A DNA stretch of 64,000 bases, from the NCBI GenBank assembly GCA_905221605.1, contig CAJNDS010002523.1, positions 1,843,800-1,907,799 on the forward strand, written 5' to 3'. The notes under the pieces were generated by a model, which saw only the letters and a program-made list of their open reading frames with translations, ran no database searches and was not told where the DNA came from. Source of the DNA: Symbiodinium natans (taxonomy: Eukaryota > Sar > Dinophyceae > Suessiales > Symbiodiniaceae). Both the position numbers and the translations under genes were made by a program. This document shows, one piece after another, positions 22,450 to 34,058 of this stretch. The first letter of the stretch is position 1; every line of letters starts with the position of its first letter.

Positions 22450-23587
22450 TTAGGGTTTTTGGATCTCATTCAGTATTGGATCCGTTTCCTTGCTTGCACA
22501 GAGTAGCTTGCCTCCTGGTTCGAACCGCGAGAAAAACCCTAATCAGGACACCAACCCTTCCCAACAAAGGGTTTAGCTGGGACTCTCTGTACCTGCAGTT
22601 TTATAGGTTCGACCTACTGATGAAGGGGTAGTTGTACTAGCCTGTAGGTAAATAGATCCCCAGGTAGGCCAAGTAGGGCTTGTGGTTTAGGCTTCTGGCC
22701 TAGGAAATATTTCTTCTTGTTGGCAACCCAAGCTATCTGCGCCCGCATCTGACTCTTGTCGGTCACATAGACTGACTCGAAACAAACAAAAGAAGAAAAA
22801 TGTGACCGGCAAGAGGAAGGAAAGAGTTCGCGCTAGGGCTCTCGCACAGCCGGACGGTGCTGTTCGGATTCAGCGGCAGCCTCAGTTGAGAAGTGCAGGA
22901 TCAGGTCTAGGACTTTTTTAGGGTTTAGGGCTTCGGGTTAGGGTTTAGGGTTTAGTGGGCTTCGGGTTAGGGTTTAGGGTTTAGTGTTTTTCAGGGCTCA
23001 GGGTTCAGGGTTTAGGGTTTAGGGTTTAAGTCATCGGCCATATCGTGGCTGTGGATGGCTGGTGCATATTCACAGACTCACTTGAGGTGCTTTTTGGGGA
23101 ATTAGAACAAGGTTTTGGGGAGTTATTAATTCATATAGGGACCATAAGGGAATACCATTAGTAATTGTTCCGGCCCCCTATGTTACAAACCAGAAGTCCC
23201 AAAAGCCTAAACGCAAACTTCGAGCGCGACACCTTACGTACAGCCAACCCTGAAAACCCTAAACCCTAAACCCTCAACCCTTAAGCCACAAGGATCGAAA
23301 CCTTGAAAGTCCTAAACCCAACCCTACACCTTACACCCTAAACCCTAAACCCTCTACCCTGAACCCCCTTAAACTCCCCAAACCCTAAACCCTTAAACCC
23401 CTAAACCCTAAACCCTAAACCCTGAACCCTAAACCCCTAAACCCCTAGACCCCTAGACCCTAAACCCTAAACCCTAAACCCTGAACCCGAAACCCCTAAA
23501 CACAAAACCCCAAGAATACCGAGGAAGCTCAGCCAGAGGCGAGATCCGGCTCGCGGCGTAGAAGTAAACAAACTTTGCCATACCCAC
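22450..23587 (-). CDS. Gene D: small two-exon gene (tentative)
   Basis: The first exon 23520-23587 has ATG at 23581, soon after a GGGAG acceptor, and reads MAKFVYFYAASRISPLAELP with donor GTATTC or an internal GC. The last exon 22450-22514 follows a pyrimidine-rich acceptor (CGAACCAG). In one frame it reads GKLLCASKETDPILNEIQKP, with TAA in the telomeric repeat; other frames stop at 22470. The two phases do not match with the simplest donors, so an exon may be missing. Confidence 0.35.
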
Positions 23588-24674
23588 CTCCCAACAGCAG
23601 TTGAGGGTTTAGGGTTTATAAGGTGTAAGGTTTAGGGTTTAGGGTTTAGGGTTTTGGGTTTAGGGTTAGAAGCCTAGGCAAGTGTTTTTGGGGAGTTGCA
23701 TGGTCTTGATTGGGGAAACCTGATATACCCCTATCTACCCTATAGAACCCAAAGGCCCAAACTTCTGAAAGGTACGGGACTATGTTAAGGGACCATGTAA
23801 CCTCCCTTAGACAATTGCTGCTTAGAAAATAGAGGCCTATTGTCTGGGCTTGAGGTTTAGGATACCCTGAAGCCGTACTACCCTGAACCCTAAACTGGCC
23901 CCAAACCCTGATTCGGCTACAAAACCCTAAACCCTAAACCCTAAACCCCAAACCCTAAACCCTAAACCCTAACCCCAATAGAGTATGGAGGGCCCCTCCA
24001 ACAGAGACGAGGGCTCCCTCCATGCAGCCTAATCCTGATACACCATCAGCCTTTCTTACACTCCAATAACTCGGCCCAAACCCTAAACCCTAAACCCTAA
24101 ACCCTAAACCCTAAACCCTAAACCCTAAACCCTAAACCCTAAACCCTAAACCCTAAACCTAAACCCTAAACCCTAAACCCTAAACCCTAAACCCTCTGCA
24201 TCTCGATTGCAGTTGCCAGGAAAGAAACCTCCTTTTCTGTCTCTCAAGCCCTAACTGATGCCCCCCACACACACACAAGTACCGCCCGACACCCTTGCGA
24301 CACCTTAAACCGTAAACCTCAACACCCTAAACCCTGAACCCCCAAACCCTAAACTCAACCCAACGCAAGGCTCAAATGACGCTTTGTTCAGATCTGCTTT
24401 GGGCCTTGCGGTGGGTACTGTATGTGGTAGCCAGCGCGGGCCTCACTTTGGGGCGGTAGTAAGCCTAGAACCCTTAAACCTCAAACCCTCAAAACCAAAC
24501 CACCCGAAAACCCGAAACACGAAACCCCAAACCCTAAGCCCCAAAACCCTAAAGGCATGCCAACCCCATAACCTGTATTCCGCTAAACCCTAACCCCAAA
24601 CCCTGAAAGGCACTCCAAACCCCATGACCGGTTTAGGGTTTAGGGTTTAGGGTTTAGGGTTTAGGGTTTAGGGT

Positions 24675-24775
24675 TTAGGGTTTCCTCAACCCGCTTGACT
24701 CCATCCCACACCCAAAAGGCGCCTGTGAGAGGCGGCGGTTGGCAGGGTGGCTGTCCATGTTCATTTCCATGAGGC
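24675..24775 (-). CDS. Gene C terminal exon
   Basis: Acceptor CCCCTCCCAG, entry in phase 1. It reads LMEMNMDSHPANRRLSQ, then APFGCGMESSGLRKP and TAA at 24677-24675. The codons AAA CCC TAA lie in the telomeric tract. Fourteen of the first seventeen codons end in G or C. A GC donor after RRLSQ is an alternative. Confidence 0.55.
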
Positions 24776-27700
24776 CTGGGAGGGGTTGGGGTAGGGCTTA
24801 TGCGGAGTCAGAGGGTTTAGGGTTTAGGGTTTAGGGTTTAGGGTTTAGGGTTTAGGGCTTAGGGCTTAGGGTGTAGGGTTTAGGGTTTAGGGTTTAAGGC
24901 TTTAAACTTCAGGCATTCGGCTTCCGTTCTCGAAGCTTAAGCCTAGACCCTATTTGCCGGGGATGGGGTTTACGGGCTTAGCTTTTGGGATGTTCCCCCT
25001 TATGCTAACACTCCTTAATGGGGATCATAGTTGGGGTACGATCATCCCTACGAAGGACTGCTAGTAAACGCTGTACCCCAAACCCCAACAACCATAAACC
25101 CTAACCCCCAAACCGTAAAGTCCCTAACCCCTAAACCCTAAACCCTAAACCCTAAACCCCAAACCCCGAACCCTAAACCCTAAACCCTAAACCCTAAACC
25201 CAAACCTTCCCCCCGACGAGGCTGAGGCCGGAGAGGCTCGCCTGGGAGCTGTCGAAGCTGTTGAGCCGCAGGTCTCCCTTACCTGGGTAGGGTTTAGGGT
25301 CTAGGGTTTAGGGTTAGGGTTTAGGGCTTAGGGCCTAGGGCTTAGGGCTGAGGGTTGAGGGGCTCGAGTTTAGGGCTTTAGAGGATAGAGGCTAGGGCCA
25401 TTCAGGGTTTTAGAATTTAGGGCTTTCCAGGAAAGAGCTGATATTGGGGTGTAGCGATTAGGGTTCAGGCTTTCGGGCGGTGTAGGGGTTCAGAGCGGAG
25501 GGCTGAGGGTGGATGTAGGGTTCATCAGGGCTCCAAAAGCCGATTGCGCTGTTGGGCTGTGTGTTTGGTCTTGCAGTGCCACATCCAACACCCTGGACCC
25601 TGAACTCTAAACCTTGGTAGCCAAGTAACCATCGTATAAGAAGGGCACCCTTGTTTTGGCTGATTGCTTTATAAGAGAAACCCAGAACCAAAAAAAGGGT
25701 ACAAGTAACATGAAAAATCATGTCGGGGTGGTATGTGCACGGACGGTTCCGAAAGTGGATCATTCAGAGAAGTGCACATTGCAGTCGCAGACTCTAAACC
25801 CTGAACCCTGAGCGTTCAAACCTGACCCTGAACCCTGAACCCTGAACCCTAGACCCCATGCCAAACACCTGAGCACTACCCTAAGCACTAAACCCTAATT
25901 AAAGCCTATAAACCTGAACCCTCAACCCCTTGTCCCTGAAGCCTAAACCCTAAACCCTAAACCCTAAACCCTAGACCATAAACCCTAAACCCTAAACCCT
26001 AAGCCCTAAGCCCTCTGTCCCTGAACCTGCGCACGACAGCCCTGTGGGACCCGTGCGCCACCGGTCTCCCAGCGCGAACCGGTGGAGGGACGTCGACTTC
26101 AACGTCTCTACCGACACCTGCCCGTCTCCGAGGGGTTTAGGGTTTAGGGGTAAGGGGTTTAGGGTTTAGGGTTTGGGGCTTGAAGGTTTTAGGGTTTAGG
26201 GCTTAGGGTGTTTAGATTCAACTGGTTTGCTGCTCAGGAACTACCAGTAAAAGGTGAGAGTCCTGCACCCTGATGCCTAGTCCCTGAACCCGAATACTAA
26301 TTGGACTAAACCCTACTCCGTCCTGAGGCCTGGGCCGCCAAGCCTTAATCCTACGAACCCGAAAGCGCCCCTGAACCCTAAACCCTAAACCCCAAACCCC
26401 AAACCCTCCCCCCACCAGTTTCGGGTCCTGCAGAAAACGCTCACACGCCCAAAACTCCCAACCTGAAGCTTGCAAACAGACGCAGTTTAGGGTCTAGGGT
26501 TTAGGGTTCAGTTGAGGGCCTCGAGGCTATTGTCGTCCTCTTCTTGGCCCGGCTCGACACCTCGTCTGCACGCAGGAGGGGGAGAGGGGCTTAGGGTTTA
26601 GGGTTTAGATGGGGGGGAGGGGGCACAATTGGCGTTTGGGGCTTTTTGGGCTTCAGGAATCAGGGTTGTTATTTTGGGGGTTGACCCTAAACCCTAAGCC
26701 CTAAATGTCTAAACTCGCCACCAAGAGGGGTTACCCGAAAGCAATATCTCAGCAACAGGCCCCAACCCCTACACCCTAAACCCTAAACCCTGAACCCTGA
26801 ACCCTAAACCCTAAACCCTAAACCCTAAACCCTGAACCCTGAAACCCTGAACCCTGAACCCAAGTCAAGTCTACCATATCCAGCAGGGCTCAGGTTGGGC
26901 CAAGACTGCTTGTCAATCTGAGGGTTGGGTACCCTAAACCCTAAACCCTAAACCCTAAACCCTAAACCCTAAACCCTAAACCCTAAACCCTAAACCCTAA
27001 ACCCTAAACTCCCTAGAACCCTAAACCCTACACCCTAAACCCTAAATCCTAAACCCTAACTGGGGGGGGGGGGGGGGTTCCTTATTCTAAGGGGATCCTA
27101 CGACTTTGGTCGTCTATATTCGGGCTCCCATATGATCGTAAACCCCCCATTTCATGTCAATACCCTATAGACTTCAGGTACCTCCTTCAGACCCCTGCAC
27201 ACGTCCAAGGATAGGATTTAGGGTTTAGGATTTAAGGTTTAGGGTTTCACATTTGTGTTGAGGGTTGAGGCTTGAGGGTTGAGGCTTGAGGGTTGAGGGC
27301 TTAGGGCAAGTAAGGGGGCTGCGCACGCGCAGAAAGATTGCACCCGTCGAAATAAGCTGGGAGGCAGCAAACATCCTCAAGCCTAAACCCTAAACCCAGA
27401 ATCTAAACCCTAAACCCTAAACCCTGAACCCTGAACCCTAAACCCTAAACCCTAAACCCTAAACCCTAAACCCTAAACCCTAAACCCTAAACCCTAAACC
27501 CTAAACCCTAAACCTCCAGGGGTGTGTGAGTGCACGGCTTCCGGCCGCTTCCTCATGCGCGCGCTGCCTTGGCAGTGTCTGGGCTTCTGGGTCCCTAACT
27601 TTGGGGCTTAGAGTTTAGGGTTTAGGGTTTAGGGTTTAGGGTTTAGGGGTTAGGGTTTGGGGTTCAGTGAATCCCCAAGATTGGGAAAGGGCTAGGGTTA

Positions 27701-30700
27701 CTGGATCTTGGGGTTATCTGGTACCCCCTCTTTTCTAAGAAGTACATGGACCATGAGCAATTTCAGGGTTCCAAGGCTAGAATGGGGGGGGGGGGGGGTT
27801 CGGACGAAAGTCTCTCAACCCATAAGGATCAAGAGTGATTCCTTCTTGCTTTCGCTATGGCTTTGCAGTTCCTAAACCCTAAACCCTAAACCCTGAACCC
27901 CAGGTGTATGAAACGCGTGACGCATTTAGTGCGTTCCCCCCCCCCCACCTCGAACAGTCGCAGGCGAGTTGGTTCACTTCTACTTGTAGGGTACCCAAAC
28001 AGGGACCCTAACCAACTCGTGTGGCCAAACCCACCTGCGGGGGGTGTATTGCATGATCTCCACGCCCCATGGTATGGTTCCACCAAGGCTTGAAAAGCCA
28101 GCAACACAGCGGCTTCCACATGCTACCACCCCCCGGGTACGCTCAACGTGGAAACGCACATCTAAAACGTGAAACATCATCACTGGACCATAAACCCTAA
28201 ACCCGAAAGCCTCAAAATCGCAAGCCCCAGACCCTACATAAACAAGCTCCCCAAGCCTAAAATCCTAAACCCTAAAACCTTCAAGCCCCAAACCCTACAC
28301 CCTACACCCTACACCCTAAACCCTAAACCCTAAACCCTAAATCCGAAACCCCCAAAACGGCTCCCTAAACCAAGGAGGCGGCGCTCGATCGGCGAGCTTC
28401 CGCTGCTTGTCGGCCCGAGCCTCCGCGCATGGTCTTGGTGGGCAAAAGGGCTCCCAGGGTTTAGGGTTTGGGGTTTAGGGTTTTAGGGTTTAGGGTTTTG
28501 GGGTTCTAGGGTTTTAGGGTTTTAGGGTTCTAGGGTTTTAGGAGTTTAGGGTTTTGGGGTTTTAGGGGTTTAGGGTTTTAGGGTTTTGGGGTTTTAGGGT
28601 TTTGGGGTTTTAGGGTTTTAGGGTTTTAGGAGTTTAGGGTTCTAGGAGTTTAGGGTTTAGGGGTTTGGGGTTTTGGGGTTTTAGGGTTTTAGGGTTTTAG
28701 GAGTTTAGGTTTTTAGGAGTTTAGGGTTTAGGGGTTTAGGGTTTTGGGGTTTTAGAGTTTTAGGGTTTTGGGGTTTTGGGGTTTTAGGGTTTTGGGGTTT
28801 AGGGTTTTAGGAGTTTTGGGGTTTAGGGTTTTGGAGTTTTAGGGTTTTAGGGTTTTGGGGTTTTGGGGTTTTAGGGTTTTGGGGTTTAGGGTTTTAGGAG
28901 TTTTTGGGTTTAGGGTTCTAGGGTTTTAGGGGTTTAGGGTTTAGGGTTTTAGGGATTTGGGGTTTTGGGGTTTAGGGTTTAGGGGTTTTAGGGGGTTTTA
29001 GGAGTTTAGGGTTTTGGGGTTTAGGGTTTTAGGAGTTTAGGGTTTTGGGGTTTAGGGTTTTGGGGTTTTAGGGTTTTAGGGTTTTGGGGTTCTAGGGTTT
29101 TAGGCTTTTAGGGTTTAGGGGTTTTAGGGTTTTGGGGTTCTAGGGTTTTAGGGTTTGGGGTTTAGGGTTTTAGGGTTTTAGAGTTTTAGGGTTTAGGTTT
29201 TAGGGTTTAGGGTTTGAGGTTTTAGGGCTCCAAAGCTTTAAGGGTTTAGAGGTGTCTAGGGGTTTAGTGCTTATAGGGCTCCAGGGTGTTAGGGTTTTTG
29301 GGGTTTGAGGTTTAGGGTTTCGGGTTTAGGGTTTAGGGTTTAGGGTTTAGGGTTTAGGGTTTAGGGTCTCTACAGCTTTAGGGTATTGAGGCTTTAGGGT
29401 TTAGGGTTTCAGGTTTGGGGGTTTCGAGAACCCAGGGCTTCAAAGCTTTATCCTACGGGTTTGAGGCTTAGGGTTTTAGGGCTTAGGGCTTAGGGTTTAG
29501 GGTTTAGGGTTTAGGGTTTAGGGTTTAGGGTTCGGGGGCTCCGAACCTTGGCGGATTTGGGGGTTTCGGGTTTGGGGATCCAGGGTGTGAGTTTAGGGAT
29601 ATTGGGGTTTAGGGTCTAGCGCTCCAGGGATTTAGGGGTTTAGGGTACAGGGTTCAGGGCTTGAGCATTTTGGGGTTTTGGGGTTTTGGGGTTTTGGTCG
29701 GGTTTTCGGGCTTTCGGGTTTTAGCAGTTGTAGGCTTTTGGGGTTGTTGCGCTTCCCCGAAACTCTCGAAACTCTGGGGCTTAGTCTTTTCTTACGCCCG
29801 CACTGGTGATGTTGCCATTTGGGGGAACTGAAGGTCGAACCTTTGGGATGAACAAAAGCAACCCGTGTGAAGCAGGTTTGGAGAATAGGGTTTAGGGTTT
29901 AGGGTTTAGGGTTTAGGGTTTTGGGTTTAGGGTTTAGGGTTTAGGGCTCTGCGGCCCTCCTGCTGTAGCGCGTCAGGAGCCATTTGTCTGTCACGCTGCT
30001 CGCGGAGTCGTCCATGCGTCAGCAGTGATGCGGCACGTGCAGCGCAAAGCAGTGCAAGCGTCCCCTTACAGTTCCCTGCTGGACGATGGCGTTGCAAACT
30101 GACACTGTGCCGTTCTCCCTCACCAGATTCGCCAGAGAGGACTGCTGCTTCTCCTAAGCAGTCAATTGCTGGTCATCCTGCCGCAGCACTAATTCCTTGG
30201 TCTCCATCATCGCGCCTCCTGCAGAGTCTAGGGTTGAGGGCTCTAGGGTTTAGGGTTTAGAGTTTAGGGTTTAGGGTTGAGGGCTCTAGGGTTTAGGTTT
30301 AGGGTTTAGGGTTTAGGGTTCTGAAAGCAAGCAAGAACATCAAAACTCTTACCCACCGCGCTCCCCTCGGTCCCACCTTCTTGGCGAGGCTGGCGATCCT
30401 TCGCGCGCTGGGTGTTTGAACCAGTATCACGGGGGTGGGGGAGGAACTCGAACCTTAAACCCTATAGAACCCTAAACCCTAAACCCTTTTAAACCCTAGA
30501 ACCCTAATCCCTAAACACCAAGACCAGAATCCCTGAAACCACAAATCCCCTTAAAACCATGGACACCTAAACCTGAACCCCTATTACACCCCCAAGACCC
30601 GAACCTTATGAACGCCAAACCCCTGAACCTTTAAACCTTTTAAACCCTCCAGCCCGCAACCCCAGACCTAGCCTCAACCCTAAACCCTGAGCCCTAAACC

Positions 30701-33626
30701 CTAAACCCTACACCCTAAACCCTAAACCCTGAACCCTAAACCCTAAACCCTACACCCCAACCCGCCAAAGCTCAAACTTGTCAACCCTAACCCCAAACCC
30801 TATGGAGGTGTCCTGACAGCGCCGTTTGTGGCGCCAATTAAACCGGCTTAGGGTTCAGGATCTAGGGCATTAGCCTTAAATCACAGCCCCCGAAACCCTA
30901 AACCCTGAAACCCCAAAACTCCTAAACCTATAAGCCCCGAACTGTATAGAGGTGTTGTTGGATCTTTGTACTGGCATTACTAAGGCTTGAGGGTTTCAGG
31001 TCTTCGGGGTGTAGGGATTTAGGGCTTAGCGTCACAGTTTTCAGGGTTTTGACAGTGTAAACCCTTTCTGCCCTTTAGGAGGTTCCCTGTCAGTCTTGCA
31101 GAGTGCATACTCCAGAACCCTCAACCAGAAACCTCATTCCACATTACCCAGAACTCTTAACCCTAAACCCTAAACCCCAAACCCTAAACCCCTATAACCT
31201 GATCAGCTGGGTCTTGCAATGGCTCTGCGGATGTGCGGTATACTCCTCAAACCCCAGACAAACCTCAACCCAAAAGTAGCCAAAGGCCCTTCCTAGAGCC
31301 TAAACCCTAAACCCTAAACCCTAAACCCTAAACCCTAAACCCTAAACCCTAAACCCGGAAACCGGGAGCCCAAGCCACATGACATCCAAATGCTAAATAC
31401 GAAGCGCAAGCACCCTAATCACTCCACATGTGAGGGTTTAGGGTTTAGGGTTTAGGGTTTAGGGTTTATATAGGGTTTAGGGCTTAGGGCTTAGGGTTTA
31501 GGGTTTAGGGTTTAGGGTTTAGGGTTGCGCATTTTCACAAGTAGGGGGCACCCCTCGTCTACCCACAATACTATGACCCTTATTCTAGGAACAACCCCCC
31601 CCCCCCCCCCCCCCAACCTGGCCCCAAACCCCGAAAACCCTATAAACCCTATAAACCCTATGAACCCTATAAACCCTATAAACCCTGCAAACCCTATAAA
31701 CCCTATAAACCCCATGAACCCTATAAACCCTATAAACCCTATAAACCCTATAAACCCTATAAACCCTACAAACCCTATAAACCCTATAAACCCTATAGAC
31801 CCTAAAACCCTAATCCCTAACCCCTAACCCCTACCCCGAAACCCTAAACCCTAAACCCTGAAACCGGGAGCCCAAGCCACATGACATCCAAATGCTACAT
31901 ACGAAGCGCAAGCACCCTAATCACTCCACATGTGAGGGTTTAGGGTTTAGGGTTTTTTTTGGTTTAGGGTTTAGGGTTTAGGGTTTAGGTTTAGGGTTTA
32001 ATTAGGGTTTAGGGTTTAGGGTTTAGGGTTTAGGGTTTAGGGTTTAGGGTTTAGGGTTGCGCATTTTCACAAGTAGGGGGCGCCCCTAGTCTACCCACAA
32101 TACTATGACCCTTATTCTAGGAACACCCCCCCCCCCCCCCCAACCTGGCCCCAAACCCCCGAAAACCCTATAAACCCTATAAACCCTATAAACCCTACAA
32201 ACCCCATGAACCCTATAAACCCTATAAACACTATAAACCCTATAAACCCTATAAACCCTATGAACCCTATAAACCCTATAAAACCTATAAACCCTATAAA
32301 CCCCTAAACCCGATAGACCCTAAACCCTAAACCCTAAACCCTCAACCCTAAACCCTAAACCCTAAACCCTACACCCTAAACCCTAAACCGAAACCCCTTG
32401 CGGGGCCTCCGCTCCATCATGTTGTTTTCGCGGCTGAGGCGGGCATGCTCAGTCTGATACTCCTTGTAGGGTGTTTAAGGGTTTGGAGGTTTAGGGTTTA
32501 GGGTTTAGGGTTCAGGGTTCAGGGTTTAGGGTTTAGGGTTTAGGGTTTAGGGTTTAGGGTTTAGGGTTTACGGTTTAGGGTTTAGAGTTTAGGGATTTAG
32601 GGTTTAGGGTTTAGGCGTTAGGGGTTTAATTAGGCTGAGGGGTTAGAGGTTTAGGGGTTCAGCGGTTTAGGGTTAGGGGTTTATTTAGGGTTTGGGGTTC
32701 AAGGGTTCAGTGGTTCAGAGGTTCAGGGGATTGGGGGTTTAGGGTTTTGGGTTTAGGGTTTAGGGTTTAGGGTTTCGGGTATGGGTTTAGCGTTTAGGGG
32801 TTTGGGGGCCTTAGGGTTTTAGAGGTTCAGGGGTTTAGGGCTTAAGGTTTAAGGCTTAGGGGTTTAGGGATTATAGGGTATAGGGTATAGGGTTTAGGGT
32901 TTAGGGTTTAGGGTTTAGGGTTTAGGGTTTAAAGGGACTTGAGGGTTGTGGGGTCGCCAGGGCTCCTATCGATCGGGGAGTGGTCTCAGGGCTTTTTAGG
33001 CGTTTAGGGGTTTAGGGGTTTAGGGGTTTAGGGGTTTAGGGGTTTAGGGGTTTAGGGGTTTAGGGTTTAGTGTTTGGGGGTTTAGGGGTTCAGGGGTGTT
33101 GGGTTGTAGTGCAGGGGTTTAGGGTTTAGGGTGGGGTTTTGGGGCTAAGTGGTTCAGAGGTTTTGTTCTTAGGGCTTACATGTTTAAGGTGGCACATACG
33201 AGGTCTATAGGATTAAGTGTTTCGTGTTCAGTGTTAAGTGCGTAGTGCTTCTAAGGTTTAGGGATGTAGGTTGAGTGTTTAGGGTTTAGGGGGTTTGGGG
33301 CCTATACTATACTCATCAAAACTCTATTCCAGCACTTCCATTACCCCTCGTACACGGACCATAATTCCATGTAGGGTTCCGTTCTAAGCTTAGGGTTGCG
33401 GTTTTGGGCTTAGGGCTTGGGGTTTCATGGTTTGGGGTTTGGGTTGATCAGATCCTAAATCCTAAACCCGCAAACCCCAAACCCCAAACCCTAAATCAAT
33501 AAGCCCTAAACCCTAAACCCTAAACCCTGAAACCTAAACCCTAAACCCTAAACCCCACCAGCCTCCAGCAGCACTTTGAAGTGTGGCAGCTCCCTGGTCC
33601 CACCAGCCATGTGGGAGCACGCTGGC
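24675..33626 (-). CDS. Gene C: unknown multi-exon gene, ~10 exons
   Basis: Exons: 33554-33626 (ATG 33610), 32407-32462, 30353-30407, 30160-30218, 28371-28433, 27514-27567, 26520-26565, 26027-26117, 25223-25282 and 24675-24775 (TAA). It starts MAGGTRELPHFKVLLEAGG then EYQTEHARLSRENNMMER, giving a coiled-coil-like N-terminal half. The C-terminal half has VSVETLKSTSLHRFALGD and GDLRLNSFDSSQASLSGLS. The stop lies in a CCCTAAA unit (LRKP then TAA). Phases agree for several adjacent pairs, notably 26027-26117 into 25223-25282 into 24675-24775. Frames of 26520-28433 are ambiguous. The start lies 328 bp downstream of the gene B stop. No family is recognised. Confidence 0.55.
24985..25072. mobile_element. 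Fold-back element family 1, decayed right end
   Basis: The left arm TTGGGATGTTCCCCCTTA is intact. The right arm GAAGGACTGCTAGTAA is recognisable, but the terminal GGAACATCCCAA is lost. Confidence 0.6.
25223..25282 (-). CDS. Gene C exon
   Basis: Acceptor CTACCCAG, entering in phase 1 (GT plus the G of the previous exon gives Gly). It reads KGDLRLNSFDSSQASLSGLS, nearly all codons ending in G or C. Donor CTCA|GCCTCG matches the start of the next exon (GCCTCA); a longer version to AAG|GTTTGG is possible. Confidence 0.6.
26027..26117 (-). CDS. Gene C exon
   Basis: Acceptor GACGGGCAG, donor GCAG|GTTCAG. Thirty codons starting VSVETLKSTSLHRFALGDRW; 26 of 30 end in G or C. It leaves in phase 1, which fits 25223-25282. 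Confidence 0.65.
26520..26565 (-). CDS. Gene C exon (frame ambiguous)
   Basis: Acceptor GCGTGCAG. Two frames are open and phase-compatible: one gives RGVEPGQEEDDNSLE and the other DEVSSRAKKRTTIAS. The second has slightly more G/C-ending codons. Donor GAG|GCCCTC or ATA|GCCTCG. Confidence 0.45.
27514..27567 (-). CDS. Gene C exon
   Basis: Acceptor TGCCAAG, donor GGAG|GTTTAGGG, so the intron opens directly with the telomeric unit. It reads QRAHEEAAGSRALTHPW in one frame or SARMRKRPEAVHSHTPG in another, and both join neighbours in phase. Confidence 0.45.
28371..28433 (-). CDS. Gene C exon
   Basis: Acceptor CCCACCAAG, donor CCTTG|GTTTAGGG. One frame gives CAEARADKQRKLADRA (coiled-coil-like), another HARRLGPTSSGSSPIERR with more G/C-ending codons. 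It is flanked by CCCTAAA on the left and TTTAGGG on the right. Confidence 0.5.
28455..29240. repeat. Long G/T-rich degenerate array (GGGTTTTA, GGGTTTTG variants)
   Basis: Nearly 800 bp of 7-9 bp telomere-like variants, mainly GGGTTTTAG, GGGTTTTGG and GGAGTTTAG. It is the longest diverged tract in the window and lies within the gene C intron upstream of 28371-28433. Confidence 0.9.
30160..30218 (-). CDS. Gene C exon with in-frame TAG just beyond
   Basis: Acceptor CTCTGCAG, then GAMMETKELVLRQDDQQLT, a charged helix. The frame continues past a TAG at 30156-30154 into EKQQSSLANLVRENG before a GTGAGG-type site. Either the exon ends at ACT|GCTTAG, a second micro-exon starts after CTTAG, or the copy is mutated. 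Confidence 0.45.
30353..30407 (-). CDS. Gene C exon
   Basis: Acceptor AACACCCAG and a canonical donor GTGG|GTAAGAG. Open in more than one frame: RAKDRQPRQEGGTEGSAV is in phase with 30160-30218, while ARRIASLAKKVG is in phase with 32407-32462. Confidence 0.45.
31361..32340. repeat. Tandem duplication, unit ~0.5 kb
   Basis: Copy one starts at 31361 and copy two at about 31863, both with CCGGGAGCCCAAGCCACAT, AAATACGAAGCGCAAGC or a close variant, TTGCGCATTTTCACAAGTAG, a C-run of 16-24 and a run of ATAAACCCT units. They differ in the lengths of the telomeric, poly-C and 9-mer parts. Confidence 0.85.
31640..31800. repeat. (ATAAACCCT)n 9-bp minisatellite
   Basis: About eighteen copies, with a second array at 32166-32310 in the duplicate. 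It yields open (NPI)n or (GFI)n frames that are not genes. Confidence 0.9.
32407..32462 (-). CDS. Gene C exon 2
   Basis: Acceptor CCCTACAAG, reading EYQTEHARLSRENNMMER, donor GGAG|GCCCCG. Fourteen of eighteen codons end in G or C. The spacing of L, I and M is coiled-coil-like. It enters in phase 0 from the first exon. Confidence 0.6.
33554..33626 (-). CDS. Gene C first exon with ATG
   Basis: Acceptor ACCCCGAG, a 16-nt leader, ATG at 33610-33608, then MAGGTRELPHFKVLLEAGG and a |GTTTAGGG donor. Between this acceptor and the upstream gene's stop there are only CCCTAAA-orientation repeats on the sense strand, as expected for an outron used in spliced-leader trans-splicing. That role is inferred. 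Confidence 0.55.
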
Positions 33627-33937
33627 CTCGGGGTTTAGGGTTTAGGGTTTAGGGTTTAGGGTTCAGGGTTTAGGGTTTAGGGTTTAGGGTTTAGGGTTTA
33701 GGGTTTAGGGTTTAGGGTTTAGGGTTTAGGGTTTTTCTGTTTTGGGTTTGGGGCTTAGGGTTTAGGGTTGGGGTTTAGGGTATAGGGATTTAGGGTTTAG
33801 GGTCTGGGGTTAGGGCGTATGCCTTGGGGTTTAGGGTTTAGGGCTTGGGTTTCGGGGGGCCGGCGCAGGCCTCGGCCCTCGACCCCAAGGAGGCCCAGGG
33901 GAGCCCAATACCCGGTCGTCCGCATCCGCTTGGCTGC

Positions 33938-34058
33938 TCAAAAGCTGCCCGTGTCCTTCTGGCTCTGCGAGCCCTTGCCCAATTCATCCATTTCGATCTT
34001 GACTTTGGCGAGCAACTCCGGCACGATGAGCTTGCCAATGTCTGTCGACTCGATGTGG
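33938..34058 (-). CDS. Gene B terminal exon
   Basis: Acceptor CCGCCTTTAG. It reads HIESTDIGKLIVPELLAKVK, then IEMDELGKGSQSQKDTGSF, and TGA. About 31 of 39 codons end in G or C, so this frame is clearly favoured over the overlapping plus-strand ORFs. It enters in phase 2, agreeing with 34318-34357. Confidence 0.65.

Noticed and set aside
31525-31827. (NPINPI)n protein
   Set aside because: Translation of an ATAAACCCT minisatellite.
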